From positions 1,347,408 through 1,411,407 of the forward strand of contig NZ_KV467168.1 in assembly GCF_001663775.1 (NCBI RefSeq): a DNA stretch of 64,000 nucleotides, given 5' to 3'. This document shows positions 33,528-42,491 of this stretch, piece by piece. The stretch comes from Arthrobacter sp. B6 (GTDB lineage: Bacteria; Actinomycetota; Actinomycetes; Actinomycetales; Micrococcaceae). Made by a program: the position numbers and the translations under genes. The notes beneath the pieces were generated by a model that worked only from the letters and a program-made list of their open reading frames with translations, was not told where the DNA came from and searched no databases. Numbering within the stretch: position 1 is the first letter of the stretch; the number at the start of each line of letters is the position of its first letter.

Positions 33528-34424
33528 ATGCGGATACTCGTCGTCGGAGCCGGAGCCACAGGCGGGGCGTTCGGTACGCTGCTGCAGGAAGCGGGACGGG
33601 ATGTCACGTACCTGGTGCGGCCGCGCAAGCAGGAGGTCCTCCGCCGCGACGGGCTCCGATTCATCTCCCCCACCGCTGACCGGACGCACCCGGTGAAAAC
33701 AATCACGGCACCGGACGGGTCAGAGGCCTTCGAGCTGATCCTCGTCACGGTCAAAGCCACCGCCTTCGAAGGCGTCCTCGGCGAACTTGGCGCTTTCGTG
33801 GGGCCCGGAACCACCATCATTCCCATCCTCAACGGCATGGCCCACGTGGACCGGCTTGAGCAGCAGTACCCGGGCCAGGTGCTCGGCGGCCTGGCTCGGA
33901 TCGTCGCCACGCTCGACGGCGATGTGGTCCGCCAGCAGGTGCCCCTCACTTCCCTCATGGTGGGCGGGCTGAACGGAAACGCTGTCCCTCCGGAGGTTTC
34001 TGAGGCTCTGGACGTGCCCGGCGTCGACTTCTCGGTAGCCGACGACGTAGTGGGCGCACTGTGGGACAAATGGGCCTTCATCGCTGCCGCGGGGATCGTC
34101 AATTGCCTGTTCCGGGCGCCGGTGGGACGGATCCTCGAGGCCGGCGGGCAGTCCAGGATCCTGGAGGCGGTCAGCGAAACCGAAGCGGTGGCGGCCGCGG
34201 CAGGACATCCCGTTCCCAACACCGCTCATGCACAAGCGGTCGGTATACTCACCGAGCCAGGATCGGCCTTCACGTCCTCCCTGTACCGGGACCTCACCGC
34301 AGGGCTCCCTTCGGAAGCGGAGCATATCCTCGGTGACCTCGCCGGCAGGGCCCGCAGCCTCAACGTCCCTACGCCACTGCTGGACCTCACCCTCATCCAG
34401 ATCAGGGCCGGCCTGCAGCGCTGA
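33528..34424 (+). CDS. Ketopantoate reductase family protein
   Basis: The 298-residue protein starts with the Rossmann motif MRILVVGAGATGGAFG for NADPH. It has VTVKATAFEGVLGEL and the family segment VVGALWDKWAFIAAAGIVNCL, which includes the catalytic Lys, near residues 180-200. The family includes 2-dehydropantoate 2-reductase (PanE) of pantothenate synthesis and related dehydrogenases of unknown substrate. No panB or panC is nearby, so the name PanE is not used. It converges with the GYD gene and ends in a strong hairpin. Confidence 0.85.
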   Translation: MRILVVGAGATGGAFGTLLQEAGRDVTYLVRPRKQEVLRRDGLRFISPTADRTHPVKTITAPDGSEAFELILVTVKATAFEGVLGELGAFVGPGTTIIPILNGMAHVDRLEQQYPGQVLGGLARIVATLDGDVVRQQVPLTSLMVGGLNGNAVPPEVSEALDVPGVDFSVADDVVGALWDKWAFIAAAGIVNCLFRAPVGRILEAGGQSRILEAVSETEAVAAAAGHPVPNTAHAQAVGILTEPGSAFTSSLYRDLTAGLPSEAEHILGDLAGRARSLNVPTPLLDLTLIQIRAGLQR

Positions 34425-34486
34425 CCCACTCCGCCCGAACGGGCGATCTCAGGAACAAGGCTCCATGGAATGTAAGGGTCGCCAAA

Positions 34487-34528
34487 GCCAGCGGCCGCCG
34501 TCGTACATTACGACGGCGGCCCGCTGGC
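34487..34528. terminator. Strong bidirectional terminator hairpin
   Basis: GGCCGCCGTCGTA (34493-34505) pairs perfectly with TACGACGGCGGCC (34509-34521) over a 3-base loop. Six more base pairs (GCCAGC with GCTGGC) follow after one bulged C. It sits between convergent genes and contains the GCCGCCGTCGTA element on one arm. Confidence 0.8.
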
Positions 34529-34560
34529 CAGGGTGCCAGACTCCCCTCCTGTCCGGGGCT

Positions 34561-34881
34561 TTACTGTCCCGGGGGCCGGTAGGACGGTGTCTTTTTGGCG
34601 GCTTCGTCGAGGTCTTCCACGGTCAGGAGCGGCTTGAGCCGGACGTTGACGCTTCCCGTCGAATTGATCAGCAGCGACAACGCTGCAGCACTTGCATCGT
34701 CCGGCGCCTCAAAAACGCCAAGGACGTCGTAGTAGCCAAAAGCGTAGTAGAAGCACTCCAGCGATCCGCCTATAGACTTGAGGGCCTCCGTCAGCGCATC
34801 ACGCCGCTTGGTACCGCCTTCCTGCATGAGCCCTTTGATGCCGTTGCCCACGTACGTCGCTTCAAACAGATATTTCGGCAT
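34561..34881 (-). CDS. GYD-domain protein
   Basis: The 106-residue protein begins MPKYLFEATY and carries the GYD-family signature AFGYYDVLGVFEAPDD near the middle. The fold is a small ferredoxin-like alpha/beta domain that forms oligomers, and its function is unknown. The ATG at 34881 has AAGGA six bases upstream. An ATG two codons earlier (34887) is possible but badly spaced. Confidence 0.8.
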   Translation of the reverse strand: MPKYLFEATYVGNGIKGLMQEGGTKRRDALTEALKSIGGSLECFYYAFGYYDVLGVFEAPDDASAAALSLLINSTGSVNVRLKPLLTVEDLDEAAKKTPSYRPPGQ

Positions 34882-35167
34882 TGTCATTCCTTTCCTGGAT
34901 TCCTGTCCCAGGGGCCACTCATCGCCATGGAACTGTGGTGCAGGATGACGTCCACACAGACTCCTCCTCAGCTGGCTCCATCGCCATGCAGGAGCGGCCC
35001 AGATCCGGCCCCTTATCCCGTGGAAACGGGGTGGATGACCCCGTTAGGGCAGACGTTATTCCTCGGGCAACGGGCAGTCAATACGCGCGGATTTCCCGGG
35101 CTCAGTCCCCGGGCACGCACTCGATCCGCCCAGTCCCCACCGGGAGTTCACAGGTCCGCGGCCTACC

Positions 35168-36133
35168 ATGTCCCACATGAAGTCTGCCCGGGACGCCCGC
35201 TCTGCCGCCGTAGTGATCAACGCCGGATCACGCCGCGGGGCGGCACACCAAGTTGCTGTGGACACGATGCGAAAAGCAGGCGTGCCGATCTCCGCCGTGC
35301 ACCACGTGCTGTCCGGGGGCGAGCTGGCCGTGACACTGGACCGAGTGGTGGCGGACGGGCACGACCTGATCATTGTCGGTGGCGGCGACGGGACAATGAC
35401 CTTCACCGCCGGTCGTATTGCCGGAACCGACGTCATGCTCGGCGTTCTTCCACTGGGCACCGCCAACGACTTCGCCCGCACGCTGGAGATACCGAATAGC
35501 GTTGCCGAGGCGTGCGCTACCGTCGCAGACGGGAAGGTCGTGGACATCGACCTCGGCCGGGCCAACGGTGAGCCCTTCCTCAACGTCGCATCCGTGGGCC
35601 TGTCGGTGGCCGTCACCGAAGCTCTCAGCCCCCGCCTGAAGCGGATTCTCGGGCCGCTGGCCTACGGCATTGCCACGCTGCGCGCTTATGCCGGGCACAA
35701 GGCGTTCCGGGCCCGGCTCGAATTCCCGGACGGGGACCACGAGACGATGGAGTTCGACGACCTGCTTCAGGTGGCGGTCGGCAATGGCCGGCACTACGGC
35801 GGCGGCAACACGGTCTCCCCGACGGCGGGAATCGACGATCACACCCTTGATATCTACGCCATCCTGGCGGGGCCGCTCCGGGAGCACGTGAGTATCGCAC
35901 GGTTCCTCAAGGACGGCAGCTTCATTAAACACGACAGGGTGTACCACGTGACCAGCCGTGCTGTCCGGGTGGTCACCGAGCAGCCGCTACCAGTGAACCT
36001 CGACGGCGAAATCGCCACCACCACGCCCACCGACTTCACCGTCCAGCGCAACGCCGTCCACGTCGTAGTACCCCAGAGCAGCACCAGCGCGCTGTTCGAC
36101 GGACCGGGCGCCGCGAACTGGCCGGCCGTTTGA
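35168..36133 (+). CDS. Diacylglycerol kinase family lipid kinase (YegS/DagK type)
   Basis: The 321-residue product has the DAGK catalytic motif VGGGDGTMTFTAGRI and GVLPLGTANDFARTLEI near residues 75-115, and the C-terminal beta-sandwich seen in YegS/BmrU. Such kinases phosphorylate diacylglycerol, sphingoid bases or phosphatidylglycerol at the membrane. An ATG at 35177 (MKSARD) is an equally good start. It is not in an obvious operon. Confidence 0.9.
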   Translation: MSHMKSARDARSAAVVINAGSRRGAAHQVAVDTMRKAGVPISAVHHVLSGGELAVTLDRVVADGHDLIIVGGGDGTMTFTAGRIAGTDVMLGVLPLGTANDFARTLEIPNSVAEACATVADGKVVDIDLGRANGEPFLNVASVGLSVAVTEALSPRLKRILGPLAYGIATLRAYAGHKAFRARLEFPDGDHETMEFDDLLQVAVGNGRHYGGGNTVSPTAGIDDHTLDIYAILAGPLREHVSIARFLKDGSFIKHDRVYHVTSRAVRVVTEQPLPVNLDGEIATTTPTDFTVQRNAVHVVVPQSSTSALFDGPGAANWPAV

Positions 36134-36162
36134 AAGCTGGTTTACGCCGGGCGCCGGAGGCG

Positions 36163-36807
36163 TCAGTGCGACGGCATCTGGGAAGGCGCGGCAGCGGCTT
36201 TCCCCAGAAGCCAGCCCCACCAGATCAGGACGGCCCCATAAAGCACACCCGCGAGCAGGCCCAACACCGGAACGAACGGACCCTCAAGGGCCAGGAACAG
36301 AAGGCTGCTGACAGCCAGCAGCATCCCGGCTGCGCGGGGGAAAACGGAGCAACGGGCCGCCGCGGCGCCGATTATCGCCAGACCCAAAAACCATCCGAGG
36401 GCTGCAACGCCAATGACGACCATCGGCCAGGAAGCCAGCAGCGGCCCGTCCAGCCGAAGCAGGTCAGGAGCCCGTTCCGCAAGCACGGGAAACACCACGG
36501 CTTCGACGGCGGAAAGGGCGCCGGTGCAGCCCGCACCCACCAGGGTGACTACCAGGCCCGCGCGCCCCAGCCTGCCCATCTGGTCCCCGTGGGCGGCGAC
36601 AATGCCGGCCGCTCCGAAAACTGTCAGAACAAAGACAACCAGGCCGGCCAGGTGCACGGGAACCCACCATGCCGCCGATTCCAGGACCACGTCACTGACC
36701 GGCCGGTCGAAGATGCTCGGATGCAAGAACGTCACGGCGATGAGCAACACACCGGTCACGGCAAACGACACTGCTGACAACCGAAGAGAGACCCTCAACA
36801 TGGCCAT
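36163..36807 (-). CDS. Six-helix membrane protein, unknown function
   Basis: The 214-residue protein has about six hydrophobic segments with short loops and no catalytic motif. An extracytoplasmic loop FLHPSIFDRPVSDVVLESAAWWVPVH lies between helices 1 and 2. I do not recognise a characterised family. It converges with the lipid kinase gene, ending 29 bp after it. Confidence 0.65.
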   Translation of the reverse strand: MAMLRVSLRLSAVSFAVTGVLLIAVTFLHPSIFDRPVSDVVLESAAWWVPVHLAGLVVFVLTVFGAAGIVAAHGDQMGRLGRAGLVVTLVGAGCTGALSAVEAVVFPVLAERAPDLLRLDGPLLASWPMVVIGVAALGWFLGLAIIGAAAARCSVFPRAAGMLLAVSSLLFLALEGPFVPVLGLLAGVLYGAVLIWWGWLLGKAAAAPSQMPSH

Positions 36808-37051
36808 GTCTCACTATAGATTTTTGGCGCCGCCGCTGGGAACGGAGTCGCTTTGTTCACTGCCGGCAAGGAAGTTCGGGCAGGAGGGCATCATGTTCTA
36901 TATCGCCAGGCACTCAGGGCGCGGGCGTCAAGTCCTGGAGCAGTTCGCGTATCGGAACATTCGGCCATTCGCACAGCACGGAGCCCAGTGGTGGCGGCCG
37001 CCCCCTCCGCGGCGTCGACGGACTGCCCGCCGCCGTCGATATACTCCAAAC
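36808..37051. promoter_or_regulatory. Divergent intergenic region upstream of DUF808 gene
   Basis: The gap between the six-helix membrane protein and the DUF808 gene shows no homology-bearing frame. TATACT at 37040-37045 is a plausible -10 element about 78 bases before the DUF808 GTG. No palindrome of note was seen. Confidence 0.35.
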
Positions 37052-37126
37052 ATGCCATTCACGCGCCTCGACCTAGGCACCCACACCCAGCCGTCCACCC
37101 CCGAGCAGCCCGGGAACGATCTGTGA
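37052..37126 (+). CDS. Possible 24-residue leader peptide coupled to DUF808 gene
   Basis: A short frame MPFTRLDLGTHTQPSTPEQ ends with a TGA that overlaps the GTG start of the DUF808 gene (GTGA). Such an overlap can couple translation, which would help the DUF808 start, as that GTG has only a poor ribosome site. There is no homology evidence, so chance is possible. Confidence 0.25.
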   Translation: MPFTRLDLGTHTQPSTPEQPGNDL

Positions 37127-38148
37127 GCGGCGGTCTCGTCGCCCTGCTGGATGACGTCGCAGCCCTGGCCCGCATAGCGGCCGCCTCGGTGGACGACATC
37201 GCTGCCGGGGCTGGCAGGGCAGGGGTCAAGGCCGCCGGCGTGGTAATCGACGACGCCGCCGTCACGCCGCAGTACGTGTCCGGGGCGGACCCGTCGCGCG
37301 AACTGCCGATGATCAAGCGGATCTTCTGGGGTTCGCTCCGGAACAAGCTGTTGATCATCCTGCCGGCCCTGCTGCTCATCAGCGCCTTCGCCTCATGGGC
37401 CATCCCGTTCATCCTTATGCTCGGCGGCACGTACCTCTGCTACGAGGGTGCCGAGAAGGTCTGGCACAAGCTCCGCGGCCACCACACCGCGGACGAAAAG
37501 GCGCCGGCGGTCGAGCGCGGTCCGGAGGCCGAGGCCAAGGTCATCAAGGGCGCCATCACCACCGACTTCATCCTGTCCTGCGAGATCATGGTTATCTCGA
37601 TGAACGAGGTGGCCGGTGATTCCCTGTTGTCCCGGGCCATTATCCTGGTCGTCGTGGCGCTCGCGATTACGGTGCTCGTATACGGCGCCGTCGCACTGAT
37701 CGTCAAAATGGACGACATCGGCCTGCACCTGGCCGCCAGGAAGTCCGCGGGTTCCCAGCGGGTGGGCGAGTTGCTAGTGAAGGGGATGCCCGCCGTGCTG
37801 GCCGCGATAACCTTCATCGGGACCATCGCCATGCTTTGGGTTGGCGGCCACATCATGCTGCAGGGGGCCTACGACCTCGGCTGGCACGCGCCCTACGACT
37901 TAGTCCATGTCCTCGAGGGACCTTTCACTGGGATCCCTGCCGTGGGCGCCTTCCTGGCCTGGCTCGTGAACACCCTGTGCTCGGCCGTCATCGGACTCGC
38001 CTGGGGCCTCATCATCATGGCTATCGTGCATCCGCTGCTCAACGTGCTGCCGTTCGGCAAGAAGAAGGGCGGGCACGAGGAGGGCGACATCCGCGCCGAA
38101 CTTGCCGGCTACCGGCCGACGAAACGTGGTGCCGACCCCTCCCCTTAG
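37123..38148 (+). CDS. DUF808-family membrane protein
   Basis: The 341-residue protein starts at GTG 37123 with the family's typical opening SGGLVALLDDVAALARIAAASVDDIAAGAGRAGVKAAGVVIDDAAVTP. About seven membrane segments follow, with TDFILSCEIMVISMNEV and KMDDIGLHLA as family-like blocks and a Lys-rich C-terminus. A longer frame from 36853 has an N-terminus that does not look coding. DUF808 proteins (YedI of E. coli) are inner-membrane proteins of unknown function. Confidence 0.85.
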   Translation: MSGGLVALLDDVAALARIAAASVDDIAAGAGRAGVKAAGVVIDDAAVTPQYVSGADPSRELPMIKRIFWGSLRNKLLIILPALLLISAFASWAIPFILMLGGTYLCYEGAEKVWHKLRGHHTADEKAPAVERGPEAEAKVIKGAITTDFILSCEIMVISMNEVAGDSLLSRAIILVVVALAITVLVYGAVALIVKMDDIGLHLAARKSAGSQRVGELLVKGMPAVLAAITFIGTIAMLWVGGHIMLQGAYDLGWHAPYDLVHVLEGPFTGIPAVGAFLAWLVNTLCSAVIGLAWGLIIMAIVHPLLNVLPFGKKKGGHEEGDIRAELAGYRPTKRGADPSP

Positions 38149-38202
38149 CCCGTATCCACCGGGGAAGACAAGGCACCCTGGCCGCGTGCCGCCGTCGTAC
38201 TC

Positions 38203-38220
38203 CCCGGCCTCAGCGCCGGG
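38203..38220. terminator. Short hairpin between convergent genes
   Basis: CCCGGC (38203-38208) pairs with GCCGGG (38215-38220) just before the stop codon of the serine hydrolase gene. It is preceded by GCCGCCGTCGTA (38188-38199). It is a modest stem and may end transcription of the DUF808 gene. Confidence 0.4.
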
Positions 38221-39381
38221 CTACTGGCAGCTGCCGTCCAGCGCCTTCTGCGCAAACTCCACGAGCCCGTAATCGCGTGAAGGCGCATCCGCGCTGAGGG
38301 GTTCGGCAGCGTGGGCCACAAACACGGCCAGCTGCCTGGAGCCATCGGCGCTGATCATCGCGATGGAAGCATAGCCCGGTGCTCCGCCGAGATGTCCGTA
38401 GTAGAAATCGCTCGTGCAGCTGTCCCACCATTTGGCCAGGCCGAGCCCGTACTCGGAGGAGTTGGGACTTTGCATCTCCTCCACCAGTGCGGGACTCACC
38501 AGCTTGCCCGACAGCAGGGCAGCGTAGAACATGTTCACGTCCTGAACTGTGGAGATCATGCCGCCGGAGGCAGACCCGCTCTGGACTCCGGCCTCGGCGG
38601 CGTCCACCCGTTCGCCGTCGATCATGACATAGCCGTGGACCATGGTGTCGGGAGCGTTCGCGGTTCCGGTCAGCAGCGTTCCGCCCAAACCGAGGGGCTC
38701 CACGATGTCAGTCCGCAGGACATCCCCCATGCTGCGGCCCGTCACGCGCTCGGCGAGGAGTCCCAGCGCCACGTAATTGGAGCTTGAGTACTCGTACAAG
38801 CCAACCGTACCGGCGTCCCATGGCACGGTACCTGTCAGTTCAAGCCTTCGCTCGGCGGTAAGCGGGGTGGTCAGGAGCTGTTTCAGGGGACCCGACCTGA
38901 TGAGCGGTTCCTCGAAGGTCGGCATCCCGGATGTATGGTCCAGCAGCATCCTGACAGTTATTGGCTTGGGCGGGTGCAGGACCGAATCGAACTCCGGCAG
39001 GTAATCGCTCACCAGGCCGTCCAGCCGGATCTTGCCCTGTTCAATTAGCTTGAGGACGGAGGTGGCCACCATGGACTTTGTCAGGCTGGCCACGTGGAAC
39101 GAATCATCGGGCGCGGCAGGAACGTTCGTCTCAAGGTCCCGGACGCCCGACGCACTTGACCAGACGTCCCCACCCAGCACCGCCTGGATGAGGACCGCTG
39201 AGGCTCCCGCTGCCAACCGGTCACCACTGAACTGTTCCAGGTCAGCCTTCAATTCGTTCATGGACGATGAAGGCGTCGGAGCCGGACCTGGTCCGGCGGA
39301 GCAGCCAGTCAGTACCAGCAGGAGGACAGCAAGGCCGAACGCAAAGGTGCGTCCAAGGGCACCATGACTCCGGCTCTGCAA
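38221..39381 (-). CDS. Beta-lactamase/serine hydrolase family lipoprotein
   Basis: The 386-residue product has a lipoprotein signal (FAFGLAVLLLVLTGC) with a VLTGC lipobox. The penicillin-binding/class C beta-lactamase fold follows, with SLTK as the SxxK nucleophile, YSSSNY in place of the YxN motif, and HLGG as the KTG-like HxG motif. Such proteins act outside the membrane as D-aminopeptidases, esterases or carboxypeptidases rather than true beta-lactamases. The ATG at 39381 follows an AGGAGAGG site; a start at 39411 adds ten residues. Confidence 0.88.
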   Translation of the reverse strand: MQSRSHGALGRTFAFGLAVLLLVLTGCSAGPGPAPTPSSSMNELKADLEQFSGDRLAAGASAVLIQAVLGGDVWSSASGVRDLETNVPAAPDDSFHVASLTKSMVATSVLKLIEQGKIRLDGLVSDYLPEFDSVLHPPKPITVRMLLDHTSGMPTFEEPLIRSGPLKQLLTTPLTAERRLELTGTVPWDAGTVGLYEYSSSNYVALGLLAERVTGRSMGDVLRTDIVEPLGLGGTLLTGTANAPDTMVHGYVMIDGERVDAAEAGVQSGSASGGMISTVQDVNMFYAALLSGKLVSPALVEEMQSPNSSEYGLGLAKWWDSCTSDFYYGHLGGAPGYASIAMISADGSRQLAVFVAHAAEPLSADAPSRDYGLVEFAQKALDGSCQ

Positions 39382-39575
39382 CATCCCGGCAACCTCTCCT
39401 GCATGGGGCAAAAATGCGCTAGCTGCTGGCCCCGCACGCCCATATTCAGATGCTCCTCACGCCGCCGGCCCGAGTCAAGAGCCTTAGTCAGTGTCTCCCC
39501 GCAGGGCATCGAGGCGCAGCTTCCTGCCGGTCTACGAGGGGAAAGCACACCGCGGACCGGCACTAGGCTCGGACC

Positions 39576-39926
39576 ATGATCGGACGAGTTGATGAAGTCG
39601 TAGTGGATTGCCAGGACCCCGCCGGACTGGCCCAGTTCTGGTCCTCGGTCCTCGGTGGCGAACCGGTGCACCGGAGCGATGCGTGGTCCTTCATTGATCC
39701 GCCGGGATGGACACGGCTGGCCTTCCAGCGAGTCCCCGAGGGCAAGCAAGGGAAGAACCGCCTTCATATTGATGTGCACGTGGACGACGTGCCGGCGGCC
39801 TCGGCCGCAGCTGAAGCCCTCGGAGCTGTCAGGATCGGCACGATCCACAGAGATGCCGTTGGCACCTTCCAGGTGCTGCAGGATCCGGAAGGAAACGAAT
39901 GGTGCGTTGTCCGCTCAGCTTCATAA
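39576..39926 (+). CDS. VOC/glyoxalase-like protein
   Basis: The 116-residue protein has the paired beta-alpha-beta units of the VOC superfamily: DEVVVDCQDPAGLAQFWSSVLGGEP at the start and GTFQVLQDPEGNEWCVV at the end. Metal-binding candidates are His and Glu residues (RLHIDVHV, GNEWCV). Members include glyoxalases, dioxygenases and antibiotic-binding proteins. The substrate is unknown. Confidence 0.85.
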   Translation: MIGRVDEVVVDCQDPAGLAQFWSSVLGGEPVHRSDAWSFIDPPGWTRLAFQRVPEGKQGKNRLHIDVHVDDVPAASAAAEALGAVRIGTIHRDAVGTFQVLQDPEGNEWCVVRSAS

Positions 39927-39937
39927 GGACAGCAGAC

Positions 39938-40141
39938 AAAACCGCGCTGGTCCAGGCCAATAGTCAGGAATCGGCCAGGGTCGTGGCGTTTACGGTAACC
40001 ACCCCTGCCAACAGAACCACCAGGACCTCCATGAAGGCAAAGCACTGGGATGCCATCAGGCTCCCCCCGTGGCCTCCAGTAAATCCTGGCGTTAGGCACC
40101 GCCACCCAGCCGTTTCTCGTCATAAATTGTTCGTCCCCCAT
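39938..40141 (-). pseudogene. N-terminal fragment of an alpha/beta hydrolase (proline iminopeptidase-like)
   Basis: The minus strand from 40141 reads MTRNGWVAVPNARIYWRPRG, then IPVLCLHGGPGG and FLTIGLDQRGF. These are the oxyanion-hole HGGPGG and DQRG blocks of proline iminopeptidase-type hydrolases. The nucleophile Ser and the rest are missing; homology stops near 39938, next to the VOC gene. It is a truncated remnant. The rest of this 365-bp gap (39927-40291) shows nothing else beyond the promoter side of the AAA ATPase. Confidence 0.6.
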
Positions 40142-40291
40142 CCCTCAACAGTATGAGAACTTGGACCAGCAGGTTTCGCACTAGCCCCTTGCGGAATCCG
40201 ACCCCAATCGGTGAGCCCTTGGCCGAATTCCTGATTTGACGCCCACAGCTGCCCCAGCCCCCGGTCGGGAATCGAGTACTACAGTGGATGC

Positions 40292-41326
40292 ATGGCTGCC
40301 AGCCGCAATCCGCTCGACGACCTGCGCGAAACCATCGGCCATCTGGCCGATCAGCTCAGGCTGCACGGTTCGGAGCGCGTCGACGACGTGGTCGGCGAAC
40401 TCATCGGTGCGAGGCCCGGGCCGGCCCGGCCGCTGTCCGAGGTGCAGGCCGAGCTCGACGCGCTGGTCGGACTGGAGACCGTTAAGGAACAGGTGCGGGC
40501 CCTCGTCGCACTGCTCCAGGTCCAGGCCCGCCGCAAGACGCACGGCCTGCCGGAGGTGGCCACATCACAGCATCTGGTGTTTCTCGGAAACCCAGGCACG
40601 GGCAAGACCACCGTGGCGCGGCTCCTGGCCGAGATGTACCGCGCGGTCGGTCTGCTGCAGAAAGGCCACCTGGTCGAGGTGGACCGTTCGGGCCTGGTGG
40701 GGCAGTACGTCGGCGCGACCGCCATCAAGACGGACAGGGTGATCCGGCGTGCGCTGGACGGCGTCCTGTTCATCGACGAGGCCTACGCGCTGGCCCCGGA
40801 GGACGGCCGGATGGACTTCGGCCCCGAGGCGATCGAGGTCCTGCTCAAGCGGATGGAGGACCACCGCCATCGCCTGGTCGTGATCGTGGCCGGGTACCCG
40901 CGGCTGATGGAGTCCTTCTTGCTCTCGAACCCCGGACTGCGCTCCCGGTTCGCCCGCGAGATAACGTTCCCCGACTACTCCGTCGACGCACTCCAGACGA
41001 TCTTCCACCAGATGCTGGCCCAGCACGAGTACACGCTGGAGCCGGGTGCGGACCAGATGCTGCGCCGCATCCTCGCCGGGCTCCACGCGGGCGAGGACTC
41101 CGGCAACGCACGGTTCGCCCGCACGCTGTTCGAGCAGGCGCTCAACCGCCAGGCGCTGCGCCTGTCGCGCGACGAGGAACAAAGTCTCGACGCGCTCGAT
41201 CGTGAGGCCGTCATGACGCTCACCACGGACGACATCGTCGAGGCCGCGCTGGCCTTGGGCGAGGAGCCGGAGCCGGAACCAATGCCGGAACCGGAGAAAT
41301 CACGCTGGTGGAAATGGCTGGTCTGA
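40292..41326 (+). CDS. CbbX/SpoVK-type AAA ATPase
   Basis: The 344-residue protein has a short helical N-terminus and an AAA core. Walker A GNPGTGKT is at 99-106, KGHLVEVDRSGLVGQYVGATAIKT follows, Walker B VLFIDEA is at 158-164, and an arginine-finger segment GLRSRFARE comes later. The C-terminus is Glu/Pro-rich (EEPEPEPMPEPEKS) ending in a WWKWLV tail. The family includes the Rubisco activase CbbX and type VII secretion EccA. Neither Rubisco nor ESX genes are nearby, so its client is unknown. Confidence 0.88.
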   Translation: MAASRNPLDDLRETIGHLADQLRLHGSERVDDVVGELIGARPGPARPLSEVQAELDALVGLETVKEQVRALVALLQVQARRKTHGLPEVATSQHLVFLGNPGTGKTTVARLLAEMYRAVGLLQKGHLVEVDRSGLVGQYVGATAIKTDRVIRRALDGVLFIDEAYALAPEDGRMDFGPEAIEVLLKRMEDHRHRLVVIVAGYPRLMESFLLSNPGLRSRFAREITFPDYSVDALQTIFHQMLAQHEYTLEPGADQMLRRILAGLHAGEDSGNARFARTLFEQALNRQALRLSRDEEQSLDALDREAVMTLTTDDIVEAALALGEEPEPEPMPEPEKSRWWKWLV

Positions 41327-41449
41327 CCGGATCTGCGGCGGCTGTCAGGCGAAGGCCCGTCACTTTCGCAGGCAGCCATTCGGTCATCTCCCCGATGACG
41401 GCGTGTCAGGTCAACCCTGGATCCACCGCTATTCAGACAGTCCCAAAGG

Positions 41450-42382
41450 TCATGGGTCAAAGTGAAAGTAGACGTTGGTGTCGCCGGAGACCGATGCGAT
41501 AACGGAGGCGGCCAGGTCTCGTAGTTTCAGGTTTCTGGAACTGGCAGCACTGCGGAGAATTTTGAAAGCGGTGTCGTGGTCGCAGTGGTTCTGGCTCATC
41601 ACCACCCCTAGTGCTGAATCAATGACCGTTCTATGTTCAAGTGCTGCGTATAAATCGTGCACGGTTTCCGTAAGCTTGGTGATCCGCAGGGCAGAGCGGA
41701 GCATCCTTGAGGCCTCCTCGGCGAATGCCTCAGCGGCATAGATGTCGTTACGCGAGAAGGCATCCGACGTGAGGGCAGTTAGGCCCATGACTGCCTGGTT
41801 TGGGCCTTCCACCTCCAGGGGGATGCTCAGGCAGGATCTGATGCCTCGTTCGGTGGCGGATCGAGCAAGGCGGGGCCAGCGGTCATCGCCGCTCAGGTCG
41901 GAGGCATGGACCGTGCGTTGCTCGATCAAGGCTGTCAGGTTTGGACCTTGTTTGAAGTCGTCCTCCAACTGGTCCAGTGACCGGGCCAAGAGTCCGCTCG
42001 AGGCCTTTATCGGATGCTTTTTCGGGCGGTTGATTGATATGCCGCAGGCGGTGTCGGAGCTGTCGCAGTTCACAATGTTTGCGCCGACGGCGGTCAGGTT
42101 TTCCACGAAATCCTCGAGTTTTCCGTCGTTCAAAATGAGGTCCTCCAGTTCGAGAGCCAAATCCGGTTTCGGTACGGCCATGGTCGTGGTCTTTCTGCAG
42201 TGGTCCTGGATCAGCCCCGTACCGGCGCATTCACGGACTTGGATGATTGCATCTGCGGCAGCGCGTTTGTCGCCGAATGGTCCCGAAACGGCTAGCACGC
42301 TACCGTCGGGCGCGAGGAGCTGGAAACGTATGTGGAACTGATCATCGGTGAACAGTTCGAAATGTCCGGCCATGATGGCCAT
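41450..42382 (-). CDS. DUF1508-GAF-ANTAR fusion protein
   Basis: The 310-residue product has three parts. Residues about 5-62 match the DUF1508/YegP repeat (GHFELFTDDQFHIRFQLLAPDG...VRECAG). Residues about 85-235 are a GAF-type sensor domain (FVENLTAVGANIVNCDSS...IRSCLSIPLEVEG). Residues about 245-303 are an ANTAR RNA-binding domain (ALEHRTVIDSALGVVMSQ...AFKILRSAASSRNLKLRDLA). ANTAR proteins bind paired hairpins in mRNA leaders to prevent termination. A DUF1508 domain joined to GAF-ANTAR is unusual. A Met near residue 68 (MAVPKPDL) could be an internal start giving a plain GAF-ANTAR protein. Confidence 0.82.
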   Translation of the reverse strand: MAIMAGHFELFTDDQFHIRFQLLAPDGSVLAVSGPFGDKRAAADAIIQVRECAGTGLIQDHCRKTTTMAVPKPDLALELEDLILNDGKLEDFVENLTAVGANIVNCDSSDTACGISINRPKKHPIKASSGLLARSLDQLEDDFKQGPNLTALIEQRTVHASDLSGDDRWPRLARSATERGIRSCLSIPLEVEGPNQAVMGLTALTSDAFSRNDIYAAEAFAEEASRMLRSALRITKLTETVHDLYAALEHRTVIDSALGVVMSQNHCDHDTAFKILRSAASSRNLKLRDLAASVIASVSGDTNVYFHFDP

Positions 42383-42491
42383 CCTCCCTGCCGGGTCAAG
42401 ATCGAGGTCCTGAGCAGCCAGCCGGTAGAAAATATGATTTGGTAGGCGCGGGGCCAGAGGTGCGTCAGGTCCCGCTACTTCGCTGCTTCCA

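Noticed and set aside
36853-37122. N-terminal extension of the DUF808 protein
   Set aside because: The open frame continues upstream, but the extension lacks coding pattern, and the family starts with SGGLVALLDDVA at the GTG at 37123.
39764-39937. Continuation of the hydrolase fragment
   Set aside because: The frame stays open but is antisense to the VOC gene and shows no hydrolase motif after DQRG.
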